DNA from: an uncultured Collinsella sp.
Lineage (GTDB): Bacteria; Actinomycetota; Coriobacteriia; Coriobacteriales; Coriobacteriaceae
Assembly (NCBI GenBank): GCA_900547125.1
Contig: URFU01000075.1
Span: 1-11,445 of the forward strand
Direction of reading: 5' to 3'
DNA: 11,445 nt
The notes under the pieces were generated by a model that saw only the letters and a list, made by a program, of their open reading frames with translations, did not search any database and was not told the DNA's origin. Positions within the stretch are counted from its first letter, which is position 1. Every line of letters begins with the position of its first letter. Positions 1 through 6,167 of the stretch are shown here, piece by piece. The position numbers were made by a program, and so were the translations under genes.

Positions 1-250
1 TTTAACTCTTTTATGGGCTTTTCTGTTTTTCGATGTATTTTTTTCCACAAAATTTTTTCCCCCCTGTGCCGCCCCGGGAGCCACCGCTAAGTTATCCCCC
101 GGCATTCAGAAAATCTAAGTGCCAAAAAATAAGATTTTTTGACTCCGTGTTGTATAACCCGCCATTCGTGGGTACCATTCAACGCGTACGCAAACAAAAA
201 GGGTTAATTCGCGTGGCATAACCACGCGGCCCAAAAAGGAGGAGACAAGC
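1..250 (+). other. AT-rich leader upstream of groES
   Basis: This stretch holds no credible gene. It is much richer in A and T (runs of T at 1-60, A/T tracts at 105-140) than the coding DNA that follows, as expected of a promoter region. A 10-bp inverted repeat pairs 107-116 with 132-141 (one G-T pair). TTGACT at 139-144 is the best -35-like hexamer, but no good -10 lies 16-18 bases downstream. TTGTAT (150-155) with TACCAT (173-178) is a weak alternative with 17-base spacing. I found neither a CIRCE element (HrcA) nor a HAIR element (HspR). The groE promoter must lie here or just upstream, but its position is not resolved. Confidence 0.5.
210..228 (+). promoter_or_regulatory. Hairpin just before the groES ribosome-binding site
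   Basis: CGCGTGG (210-216) and CCACGCG (222-228) form a perfect 7-bp inverted repeat with a 5-base loop. An outer GGG (201-203) could pair with CCC (230-232). The groES Shine-Dalgarno GGAGGAG starts at 238, only ten bases after the stem. If it lies in the mRNA leader it could stabilise the transcript or influence initiation. As DNA it could be an operator. The pairing is visible; the role is inference. Confidence 0.5.
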
Positions 251-544
251 ATGTCGTCTTTGAAGCCGCTTGCAGATCGTGTTCTGGTCAAGCCCGACGA
301 GGCCGAGCAGAAGACCGCTTCTGGTCTGTATATCGCCAGCAACGCTCAGGAGAAGCCGCAGCGCGGCACCATCGTTGCCGTGGGCGCCGGCAAGGTCAAC
401 GACAAGGGTGAGCGCATCCCCATGGACGTCAAGGTTGGCGACGTTGTCATCTACGGTAAGTTCGGTGGCAACGAGGTCAAGGTCGACGGCGAGAAGTATC
501 TGCTGATGCGCGCCGACGACATCTACGCTGTCGTCGAGGCCTAG
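251..544 (+). CDS. groES: Co-chaperonin GroES (Hsp10)
   Basis: GroES is the heptameric cytoplasmic lid that caps the GroEL ring and closes the folding chamber during the ATP cycle. The 97-residue product has the normal family length and opens with the characteristic LKPLADRVLVKP strand. The flexible mobile loop occupies about residues 17-35, with the hydrophobic GroEL-binding tripeptide L-Y-I at 26-28 in place of the I-V-L of E. coli. The roof-loop and C-terminal part (VGDVVIYGKFGG, then YLLMRADDIYAVV) fit the family well. The ATG at 251 is preceded by a strong Shine-Dalgarno (GGAGGAG, 238-244) at six bases. groEL follows 96 bases after the stop, the standard groESL order, so the two are almost certainly co-transcribed. 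Identification is secure. Confidence 0.97.
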   Translation: MSSLKPLADRVLVKPDEAEQKTASGLYIASNAQEKPQRGTIVAVGAGKVNDKGERIPMDVKVGDVVIYGKFGGNEVKVDGEKYLLMRADDIYAVVEA

Positions 545-574
545 TCTCGTCAGAATCTCTGATTCGTCTTTGAA

Positions 575-610
575 CGCGGCCGCCGCATAGGACTCGGAAG
601 CGGCGACGCG
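575..610 (+). promoter_or_regulatory. Hairpin between groES and groEL
   Basis: CGCG (575-578) plus CGCCGC (581-586) pair with GCGGCG (600-605) plus CGCG (607-610). The result is a 10-bp GC stem with a small internal loop (GC opposite A) and a 13-base terminal loop. No T-tract follows directly, so it does not look like a normal terminator. It ends 15 bases before the groEL Shine-Dalgarno (GGAGG, 626-630). It could be an mRNA-processing or stability element that adjusts the groES:groEL ratio; that role is inference. Confidence 0.45.
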
Positions 611-640
611 AGTCACATTTCTTTTGGAGGATTACCCACT

Positions 641-2278
641 ATGGCAAAGAACATTACGTTCAACACCGATGCCCGCGCTAAGCTTGCCAAGGGCGTCAAC
701 ACTCTGGCCGACGCCGTTACCGTCCCCATGGGCCCCAAGGGCCGCTATGTCGCTCTGCAGCGCACGTTCGGTGCTCCGACCATCACCAACGACGGCGTTT
801 CCGTCGCTAAGGAGATCGAGCTCGAGGACAACATCGAGAACATGGGCGCCCAGCTGGTGAAGGAGGTTGCCACCAAGACCAACGACACCGTGGGTGACGG
901 CACCACCACCGCAACCCTGCTCGCTCAGGCCATCGTCAACGACGGCCTGCGCAACGTCGCCGCTGGCGCCAACCCGCTGGCCATCCGTCGCGGCATCGAC
1001 AAGGCCGTCAACGCCGCCGTCGCCGAGATGAAGAAGCAGGCCAAGCCGGTCGAGACCAAGGAGCAGATTGCTTCCGTCGGTACCATCTCTGCCGGTGACC
1101 CCGAGGTCGGCGAGAAGATCGCCGAGGCCATGGAGGTCGTGGGCAAGGACGGCGTCATCACCGTCGAGGATTCCCAGACGTTCGACATCACCATCGACAC
1201 CGTCGAGGGCATGCAGTTCGACAAGGGCTATGTCTCCGCTTACTTCGTCACGGATAACGACCGCATGGAGGCCGTGATGAAGGATCCGTACATCCTCATC
1301 ACCGACCAGAAGATCTCCAGCGTCCAGGACATCATGCCCGTTCTCGAGGCTGTCCAGCGCGCCGGCCGTGGTCTGCTCATCATCGCTGAGGACATCGACG
1401 GCGAGGCCCTGCCCACCCTCGTCCTCAACAAGATCCGTGGCGCTCTCAACGTCTGCGCCGTCAAGGCCCCGGGCTACGGCGATCGCCGCAAGCGCATCCT
1501 CGAGGACATCGCTGTCCTCACCGGTGGCCAGGCTGCTCTGGACGAGCTGGGCGTGAAGGTCGCTGACATCACCGCCGATATGCTCGGTACCGCTAAGTCC
1601 GTCACCATCTCCAAGGACAACACCGTCGTTGTCGGTGGCGCTGGCTCCAAGGAGGCCATCGACGCTCGTATCGCTCAGATCAAGGGCGAGATGGAGAACA
1701 CCACCTCTGACTTCGACCGCGAGAAGCTCCAGGAGCGCCTGGCCAAGCTCTCCGGTGGCGTTGCCGTCATCAAGGTCGGCGCTGCTACCGAGTCCGAGCT
1801 CAAGGAGATCAAGCATCGCGTCGAGGACGCCCTGCAGGCTACCCGCGCTGCTGTCGAGGAGGGCATTGTCGCTGGCGGCGGCGTCGCCTTCATGGACGCA
1901 GCTCCTGCGCTCGACGCTGTCGAGATCGACGACCCCGAGGAGAAGATCGGCGTCGATATCGTCAAGAAGGCTCTGACCGCTCCGGTCGCTACCATCGCCA
2001 AGAACGCTGGCTTTGAGGGCGCTGTCGTGGTCGACAAGGTCGCCGAACTGCCCGCCGGCCAGGGTCTCAACTCTGCCAACGGCGAGTGGGGTGACATGAT
2101 CGAGATGGGCGTCCTCGACCCCGTCAAGGTCAGCCGCGTCACCCTGCAGAACGCTGCTTCCGTCGCCAGCCTGATCCTCATCACCGAGGCTACTGTCTCC
2201 GATGTGCCCAAGAACACCCAGCTTGAGGATGCTATCGCTGCTGCCACCGCTGGTCAGCAGGGCGGCGGTATGTACTAA
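641..2278 (+). CDS. groEL: Chaperonin GroEL (Hsp60)
   Basis: GroEL is the ATP-driven, double-ring cytoplasmic chaperonin that folds proteins together with GroES. The 545-residue product is full length and colinear with the family. Visible landmarks are GPKGR at 31-35, the nucleotide motif GDGTTTAT at 85-92 (D86 matches E. coli D87), D396 in RVEDAL (the E. coli D398 hydrolysis residue), the EEGIVAGGG segment after it, and a short Gly-rich tail ending GGGMY. The stretch after GPKGR reads YVALQRTFG where most GroELs have N-V-V-L and a charged pair, so this end of the equatorial domain is somewhat divergent. The ATG at 641 follows GGAGG (626-630) at ten bases. Codons are strongly biased to C- and G-ending forms, as in a highly expressed gene. 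It forms an operon with groES upstream, and the large palindrome at 2305-2449 probably ends the transcript. Confidence 0.98.
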   Translation: MAKNITFNTDARAKLAKGVNTLADAVTVPMGPKGRYVALQRTFGAPTITNDGVSVAKEIELEDNIENMGAQLVKEVATKTNDTVGDGTTTATLLAQAIVNDGLRNVAAGANPLAIRRGIDKAVNAAVAEMKKQAKPVETKEQIASVGTISAGDPEVGEKIAEAMEVVGKDGVITVEDSQTFDITIDTVEGMQFDKGYVSAYFVTDNDRMEAVMKDPYILITDQKISSVQDIMPVLEAVQRAGRGLLIIAEDIDGEALPTLVLNKIRGALNVCAVKAPGYGDRRKRILEDIAVLTGGQAALDELGVKVADITADMLGTAKSVTISKDNTVVVGGAGSKEAIDARIAQIKGEMENTTSDFDREKLQERLAKLSGGVAVIKVGAATESELKEIKHRVEDALQATRAAVEEGIVAGGGVAFMDAAPALDAVEIDDPEEKIGVDIVKKALTAPVATIAKNAGFEGAVVVDKVAELPAGQGLNSANGEWGDMIEMGVLDPVKVSRVTLQNAASVASLILITEATVSDVPKNTQLEDAIAAATAGQQGGGMY

Positions 2279-2304
2279 GGCCGACAAGGTCTAGAACTCC
2301 CACC

Positions 2305-2449
2305 GGGAATCCGGGGGCGTGACGGGGGTTTCTCTCCGGAACGTCCTCGGACATGCAAAGAGGCTCCGCATCGCGCTTCGCGCTGCGGAGCCTCTTTGCG
2401 TCCTGCGGAATGTTCCGGAGAGAAACCCCCGTCACGCCCCCGGATCCCC
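2305..2449. repeat. Large palindrome after groEL (34-bp perfect arms)
   Basis: Bases 2309-2342 are the exact reverse complement of 2412-2445 (34 bp). After one mismatch, GGG (2305-2307) pairs with CCC (2447-2449). Inside, 2355-2370 pair exactly with 2384-2399 (16 bp), capped by a small GC loop. The 12-13 bases between outer and inner stems do not match. Instead each can fold on itself (GTC/GAC at 2343-2352; TCC/GGA at 2401-2409), so the extruded form could be cross-shaped. The two strands read similar short ORFs only because of the symmetry. It may be a bidirectional terminator, an extragenic palindromic repeat or a MITE-like element; copy number in the genome would decide. Confidence 0.9.
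2355..2399 (+). terminator. Probable groESL terminator (inner hairpin of the palindrome)
   Basis: A 16-bp perfect stem (2355-2370 with 2384-2399) begins with an A-rich foot (GCAAAGAGG) and ends CCTCTTTGC. This layout, with A's leading and T's closing the stem, is typical of bidirectional intrinsic terminators. The T-tract is short (CTCTTT), so efficiency is uncertain. It lies 77 bases after the groEL stop and is the only strong candidate terminator there. Confidence 0.55.
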
Positions 2450-2616
2450 TGCGTTTACGGCCTTGAGGTCGGCGTGGGCGGAGATCGTGGCTGATGGGGA
2501 TACATGTCCCGGTCGCTGTTTCGCGGCTTTGCCGCGAAAGGCGCGCTACTTTGGGATGGGCGGGGAACGTGGTTGTTGCGGCAACTGGTCCCCACCATAA
2601 ATTACCCTTGGCATAC
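2450..2616. other. Non-coding stretch with two more hairpins
   Basis: No convincing gene is present. A perfect 9-bp stem with a 3-base loop pairs TTTCGCGGC (2519-2527) with GCCGCGAAA (2531-2539). A second hairpin pairs GGGGA (2562-2566) with TCCCC (2589-2593) and, inside it, GTTG (2572-2575) with CAAC (2582-2585). Neither is followed by a strong T-tract. They may help insulate the chaperonin operon from the riboflavin transport operon, but no function can be assigned from the sequence. Confidence 0.45.
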
Positions 2617-2644
2617 TTGCGCGAATACCTGCTCGTGCTACACT
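2617..2644 (+). promoter_or_regulatory. Candidate promoter for the riboflavin transport operon
   Basis: TTGCGC (2617-2622) and TACACT (2639-2644) are separated by 16 bases, and a TG one base before the -10 (2636-2637) makes it an extended -10. Transcription would start near 2651, a few bases before the FMN riboswitch, which is where a promoter is needed. Each hexamer matches the sigma-70 type consensus at four of six positions. Confidence 0.5.
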
Positions 2645-2655
2645 TGCAATTGCTG

Positions 2656-2834
2656 TTTCAGGGCGGGGTGCAATTCCCCACTGGCGGTAAATCGGGCGGT
2701 GCCAAAGGGGTGCCGTGGCGCAGGCGAGGATCTGCGTCGAGCCGATGAGTCCGCGACCCGTGCGTGCGTTGGTTCGCATGCCGGCTGAACTGGTGAGATC
2801 CCAGTACCAACGGTTAGAGTCCGGATGAAAGAGG
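2656..2834 (+). promoter_or_regulatory. FMN riboswitch (RFN element)
   Basis: The conserved RFN core is plain: the GGGGTGCAATTCCCC hairpin (2665-2679), the CTGGCGGTAAAT segment just after it, GTCCGCGACCCG in the middle, and near the 3' end GGTGAGATCCCAGTACC followed by AACGGTTAGAGTCCGG and ATGAAAGAGG. TTTC (2656-2659) can pair with GAAA (2827-2830) to close helix P1. The middle arm is longer than in many examples. No terminator hairpin lies between the aptamer and the coding start. Purine-rich GAGG (2831-2834) and AGGTG (2836-2840) sit at or next to P1, so FMN binding probably blocks translation initiation of the following gene, although the expression platform was not folded. Known downstream genes of this class are riboflavin synthesis or transport genes. 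Confidence 0.95.
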
Positions 2835-2845
2835 CAGGTGATCTT

Positions 2846-3436
2846 ATGTCTGAACAGTCGCAGCATATCCATTTTGAGAACACGAATAGGTGGAGCACCA
2901 AACAGCTCGTTACCATGGCGTTGATGTGCGCCTTGGGTGCCCTGTTTATGTACGTGCAGCTGCCCATCCTTCCTTCGGCGCCGTTTTTGACGTATGACCC
3001 GTCGCTGGTGCCGGCGATGGTGTGCGGATTTGCGTATGGCCCCGGTGCTGGTACCGCTGTTGCAGCCATGGCGATCGTTATCCATGCGCTCACTACGGGT
3101 GACTGGGGCGGCGCGCTTATGAACCTGGTTGCCACGCTGGGCTACATTCTGCCCGCGGCTATTGTCTACCAGAAGATGCATACCTATAAGGGTGCCGTGA
3201 TTGGCCTGGTGCTCGGCGTTATTGCCGCTACGGCGTTGTCTATGGTCGCAAACCTTACCATTGGCGTATGGTTCTGGTATGGCTCGGTCGATGTGATCGC
3301 CCCGCTCATGATTCCTGCCGTGCTGCCGTTCAACCTTATCAAGACCGTGCTCAACTCGGTGTTGACGCTCGCGGTGTACAAGGCGGTCTCTAATCTCATC
3401 ACGCCCAAGAAGGACCAGGTCAAAGGCCGCGCATGA
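2846..3436 (+). CDS. ribU: RibU-like riboflavin ECF transporter S component
   Basis: This is the membrane substrate-binding (S) subunit of an energy-coupling-factor importer, predicted to bind riboflavin. The 196-residue protein is strongly hydrophobic, with about six membrane segments after a polar N-terminus of about 19 residues. The first segment contains the A-x-x-x-A pattern (A25, A29) used by S components to contact EcfT. The segment FLTYDPSLVPAMVCGFAYGP is typical of the RibU family. The FMN riboswitch immediately upstream is the main evidence for riboflavin. I chose the ATG at 2846, preceded by AGGTG at five bases. An in-frame ATG at 2825 is part of the conserved riboswitch core (GGATGAAAG) and would add seven residues. 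The stop overlaps the start of the ATPase gene (ATGA, 3433-3436), so the two are translationally coupled. Confidence 0.9.
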   Translation: MSEQSQHIHFENTNRWSTKQLVTMALMCALGALFMYVQLPILPSAPFLTYDPSLVPAMVCGFAYGPGAGTAVAAMAIVIHALTTGDWGGALMNLVATLGYILPAAIVYQKMHTYKGAVIGLVLGVIAATALSMVANLTIGVWFWYGSVDVIAPLMIPAVLPFNLIKTVLNSVLTLAVYKAVSNLITPKKDQVKGRA

Positions 3437-5337
3437 TTGAGTGTCGGGGCGTTTCCTTTAGCTATGACGGTGCCGCGCCGGCACTCGACGGCGTCGATCT
3501 GAACATCGAGGATGGCGAGTTTTTCTGCATCCTCGGTGGCAATGGGTCGGGCAAGTCGACGTTTGCCAAGCATCTGAATGCACTGTTGCAGCCCGATGCG
3601 GGCACGGTACGCGTCAACGGCATGGATGCGTCCGACCCCGAGCTGGTCTACGACATTCGTTCGACCGCGGGCATGGTATTCCAGAATCCCGATGACCAGC
3701 TGGTGGCAACGCTTGTCGAAGATGACGTTGCGTTTGGTCCCGAAAACCTTGGCGTGCCGTCGGCGCAAATTGCGCGGCGCGTACGCGAGGCGCTGAAGGG
3801 TGTGGGCCTGGTGGGCTTTGAGCGTCACGAGACCCATGCGCTTTCGGGCGGCCAAAAGCAGCGCGTGGCGCTTGCCGGCGTGCTCGCCATGGAGCCGCGC
3901 GTGCTCATTTTGGATGAGGCTTCTTCGATGCTCGATCCACGTGGACGCAAGGGCCTCATGAAGGCTTGCCACGCGTTGCACAATCGTGGCATGACCATCG
4001 TGATGATTACGCACTTTATGGAAGAGGCCGCCGAGGCCGATCGCGTTGCTGTCTTTCAAGCGGGCCGCATTGCCATGCTCGGTAAGCCCGAGGAAATCTT
4101 GACGCGGGCGGACGAACTTGCGCAGCTAAACCTGGATATGCCGGCGTCGTGCTGCCTAGGTAGGGCGCTTCGCGCGAAGGGCGTGCCCATTTGCGCACAG
4201 GTGCGCGAGGCAGATATGGTCGCCGAGATTGCACAGGCTTATGCCGAGCGGAGCGGGACGGACATCGCAGGGCAGCCTTCCGCATCCGATTCTCATGTGC
4301 TTGACAATGGATCCTCTGCGGCCGACGGGATAGCCGCGTCGGAGCCCGTTATCGAGATCTCGCACCTCTCGCATAGTTACTCGCTGAGCGCCCGCGAGCG
4401 CCGTCGATGGCGCAAGCGCTCGACCACTGCGGACGCATCGAGCAAACAAGCTCTTTGGGGCAACGATCCAAACAGCCCCTGGGCGCTACGTGATGTTTCG
4501 CTGACGGTGCGCCGCGGCGAGTTTCTGGGATTGGCGGGTCATACCGGCGCGGGTAAATCGACGCTGGTTCAGCATCTCAACGGGTTGATTCGTCCGCAGG
4601 AGGGAAGCGTTTGCGCGCTGGGGCTCGACCTATCAAGCAAGAAAGACGCCGCCGCGGTTAAGGCCAAGGTCGGCGTGGTGTTTCAGTATCCCGAGCGCCA
4701 GCTATTTGCCGAGACCGTGGCGCAGGACGTGGCGTTTGGCCCGCGCAACCTTGGCCTGCCAGAAGACGAGGTTGCACGCCGTGTCGCATCATCGCTTGCG
4801 CGCGTGGGCCTCGACCTTGCCGCGATAGGCGACAAGAACCCCTTTGAGCTTTCGGGCGGCCAGCAGCGCCGCGTGGCGTTTGCCGGCGTGCTCGCCATGG
4901 AGCCCGAGGTGCTGGTGCTCGACGAGCCCATGGCGGGGCTCGATCCGGCTGCGCGCGGGGATTTCCTGGGGCTCATCGATCGACTCCATCGCGAGGGCCT
5001 GACTGTTGTCATGGTTTCGCATAGCATGGATGACCTGGCAAATTGCTGTGACCGTATCGTTGTGATGAACGAGGGCGCCGTGTTTGCCGAGGGAACGCCC
5101 GCGCAGGTTTTTGCGCACGCGGACGAGCTCAAGTCGATCGGCCTGGGCGTTCCCGCCGCCCAGCGCATGGCGCTGGCGCTCGCGAAAGCCGGTGTGCCGC
5201 TCCGCTGCGACAGGCTTTATACGGTTGAGGCGCTGGCCGACGAGCTGGCCGGCTTGCTGCTGGGCTGCGCGGACGGGCTTTTGAGGGTGCCGCGTCAGGC
5301 TGGTTCCAAGGCGCCCACGCGAGAGGAGGGCTGCTGA
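3433..5337 (+). CDS. Fused double ATPase of an ECF transporter (EcfA1-EcfA2)
   Basis: The 634-residue cytoplasmic protein carries two complete ABC ATPase domains that power the importer. Domain 1 has Walker A GGNGSGKST (35-43), Q-loop Q84, signature LSGGQ (137-141), Walker B ending D161-E162 and switch H194. Domain 2 has Walker A GHTGAGKST (369-377), signature LSGGQ (473-477), D497-E498 and H530. Domain 1 reads DEASSMLDP, like EcfA1, and domain 2 DEPMAGLDP, like EcfA2, so this resembles an in-frame fusion of the usual ecfA1-ecfA2 pair. All catalytic residues look intact in both. A low-complexity linker (about 265-305) joins them, and domain 2 has a polar, basic insertion between its first strands (about 317-349). 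The gene overlaps ribU by four bases and ecfT by one. Fused forms exist elsewhere, so this is notable rather than unique. Confidence 0.95.
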   Translation: MIECRGVSFSYDGAAPALDGVDLNIEDGEFFCILGGNGSGKSTFAKHLNALLQPDAGTVRVNGMDASDPELVYDIRSTAGMVFQNPDDQLVATLVEDDVAFGPENLGVPSAQIARRVREALKGVGLVGFERHETHALSGGQKQRVALAGVLAMEPRVLILDEASSMLDPRGRKGLMKACHALHNRGMTIVMITHFMEEAAEADRVAVFQAGRIAMLGKPEEILTRADELAQLNLDMPASCCLGRALRAKGVPICAQVREADMVAEIAQAYAERSGTDIAGQPSASDSHVLDNGSSAADGIAASEPVIEISHLSHSYSLSARERRRWRKRSTTADASSKQALWGNDPNSPWALRDVSLTVRRGEFLGLAGHTGAGKSTLVQHLNGLIRPQEGSVCALGLDLSSKKDAAAVKAKVGVVFQYPERQLFAETVAQDVAFGPRNLGLPEDEVARRVASSLARVGLDLAAIGDKNPFELSGGQQRRVAFAGVLAMEPEVLVLDEPMAGLDPAARGDFLGLIDRLHREGLTVVMVSHSMDDLANCCDRIVVMNEGAVFAEGTPAQVFAHADELKSIGLGVPAAQRMALALAKAGVPLRCDRLYTVEALADELAGLLLGCADGLLRVPRQAGSKAPTREEGC

Positions 5338-6137
5338 TGGAGGCGTTCTCATTTGGCAGCTACTATCCCGGGGATAGCGCGGTGCATCGCCTGGATCCGC
5401 GCACTAAGTTGCTTCTAGGTTTCGCATTTCTGATCACCGTGCTCACCGTTGGCAGCTTCGGCGGGCTGGTTCCGGTCGCAATGTTTGTCGTGCTGGTCTA
5501 TCTCGCAGCCCGGGTGCCGTTGCGCCGGGTCCTATCATCGATGGCACCATTGCTGGCGATTGTCGTGGTGGTCGCGGTGCTCAACCTGTTTTCCGACCAG
5601 AGTGGCCGCATCCTGTGGCAGCTTGGCTTTTTGCAGGTGAGCGAGGGCTCGCTGCGTTCTGCGGCGTTTGTGGCGTGCCGCCTGACGTTGATGATGGCCG
5701 GCATGAGCGCCATTACACTCACCACGCCGACGCTCGACCTCACCGCGGGCTTTGAACGTCTACTCGCACCATTTGCGCGCGTGGGGCTTCCGGCGCACGA
5801 GCTCGGCATGATTATGGGTATCGCGCTGCGGTTTATGCCGCAATTTGCCACCGAGATGAAACAGACGGCCGATGCACAGGCAAGCCGCGGCGCGCGCGTG
5901 ACGGGCGGTCCGCTCGGCGGTGTGCGCATGCTCGGCAGTGTGGCGATTCCGCTGTTCACCGGCGTGTTCCGTCATGCCGAGACGCTTTCGGCCGCCATGG
6001 ATGCGCGCTGTTATCACGGCGAGCAGGGGCGCACGCGTCTGCATGCGCTTACGTTTGGCCGTGAGGACGCGCTGGCAGCGCTGGCGATGGCGCTGCTGGT
6101 GACATGCGTTGTCGTTATCAATCTTCAACTCGTCTAA
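5337..6137 (+). CDS. ecfT: ECF transporter transmembrane coupling protein EcfT
   Basis: EcfT is the membrane scaffold that connects the S component to the two ATPase domains. The 266-residue product begins with the family hallmark GSYYPGDSAVHRLDPRTKL and has several hydrophobic spans (roughly 27-60, 68-85, 108-130, 245-265). Two arginine-containing coupling motifs in the cytoplasmic helices are recognisable: A-S-R-G at 182-185 and D-A-R-C-Y at 222-226. These vary the usual A-R-G but keep the central arginine that docks into the ATPases. The start overlaps the ATPase stop by one base and has a strong Shine-Dalgarno (AGGAGGG, 5324-5330). With the two genes upstream it completes an S-A-A-T importer under one FMN riboswitch. 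Whether this AAT module also serves S proteins encoded elsewhere cannot be judged here. Confidence 0.95.
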   Translation: MEAFSFGSYYPGDSAVHRLDPRTKLLLGFAFLITVLTVGSFGGLVPVAMFVVLVYLAARVPLRRVLSSMAPLLAIVVVVAVLNLFSDQSGRILWQLGFLQVSEGSLRSAAFVACRLTLMMAGMSAITLTTPTLDLTAGFERLLAPFARVGLPAHELGMIMGIALRFMPQFATEMKQTADAQASRGARVTGGPLGGVRMLGSVAIPLFTGVFRHAETLSAAMDARCYHGEQGRTRLHALTFGREDALAALAMALLVTCVVVINLQLV

Positions 6138-6167
6138 GCTCGATTCGAGCGCAAGAAAGGGGTCTCC

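Noticed and set aside
139..158. TTGACT followed by TATAAC as a groE promoter
   Set aside because: The spacing between the hexamers is only eight bases, too short for a sigma-70 type promoter; each may be used with another partner, but this pair is not valid.
632..2287. Very long open frame on the minus strand opposite groEL
   Set aside because: It mirrors the codon pattern of groEL (third-position G/C keeps the opposite frame open), gives a low-complexity Leu/Asp/Gly/Val-rich translation and has no recognisable domain.
2232..2600. Two short opposing open frames in the groEL palindrome with near-identical protein starts
   Set aside because: Their similarity follows from the inverted repeat itself. 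Each starts inside one arm and runs through the other, with no good ribosome-binding site.
3184..4059. 291-codon open frame on the minus strand across ribU and the ATPase gene
   Set aside because: It overlaps two well-identified genes completely and its translation resembles no family; it is a GC-bias shadow.
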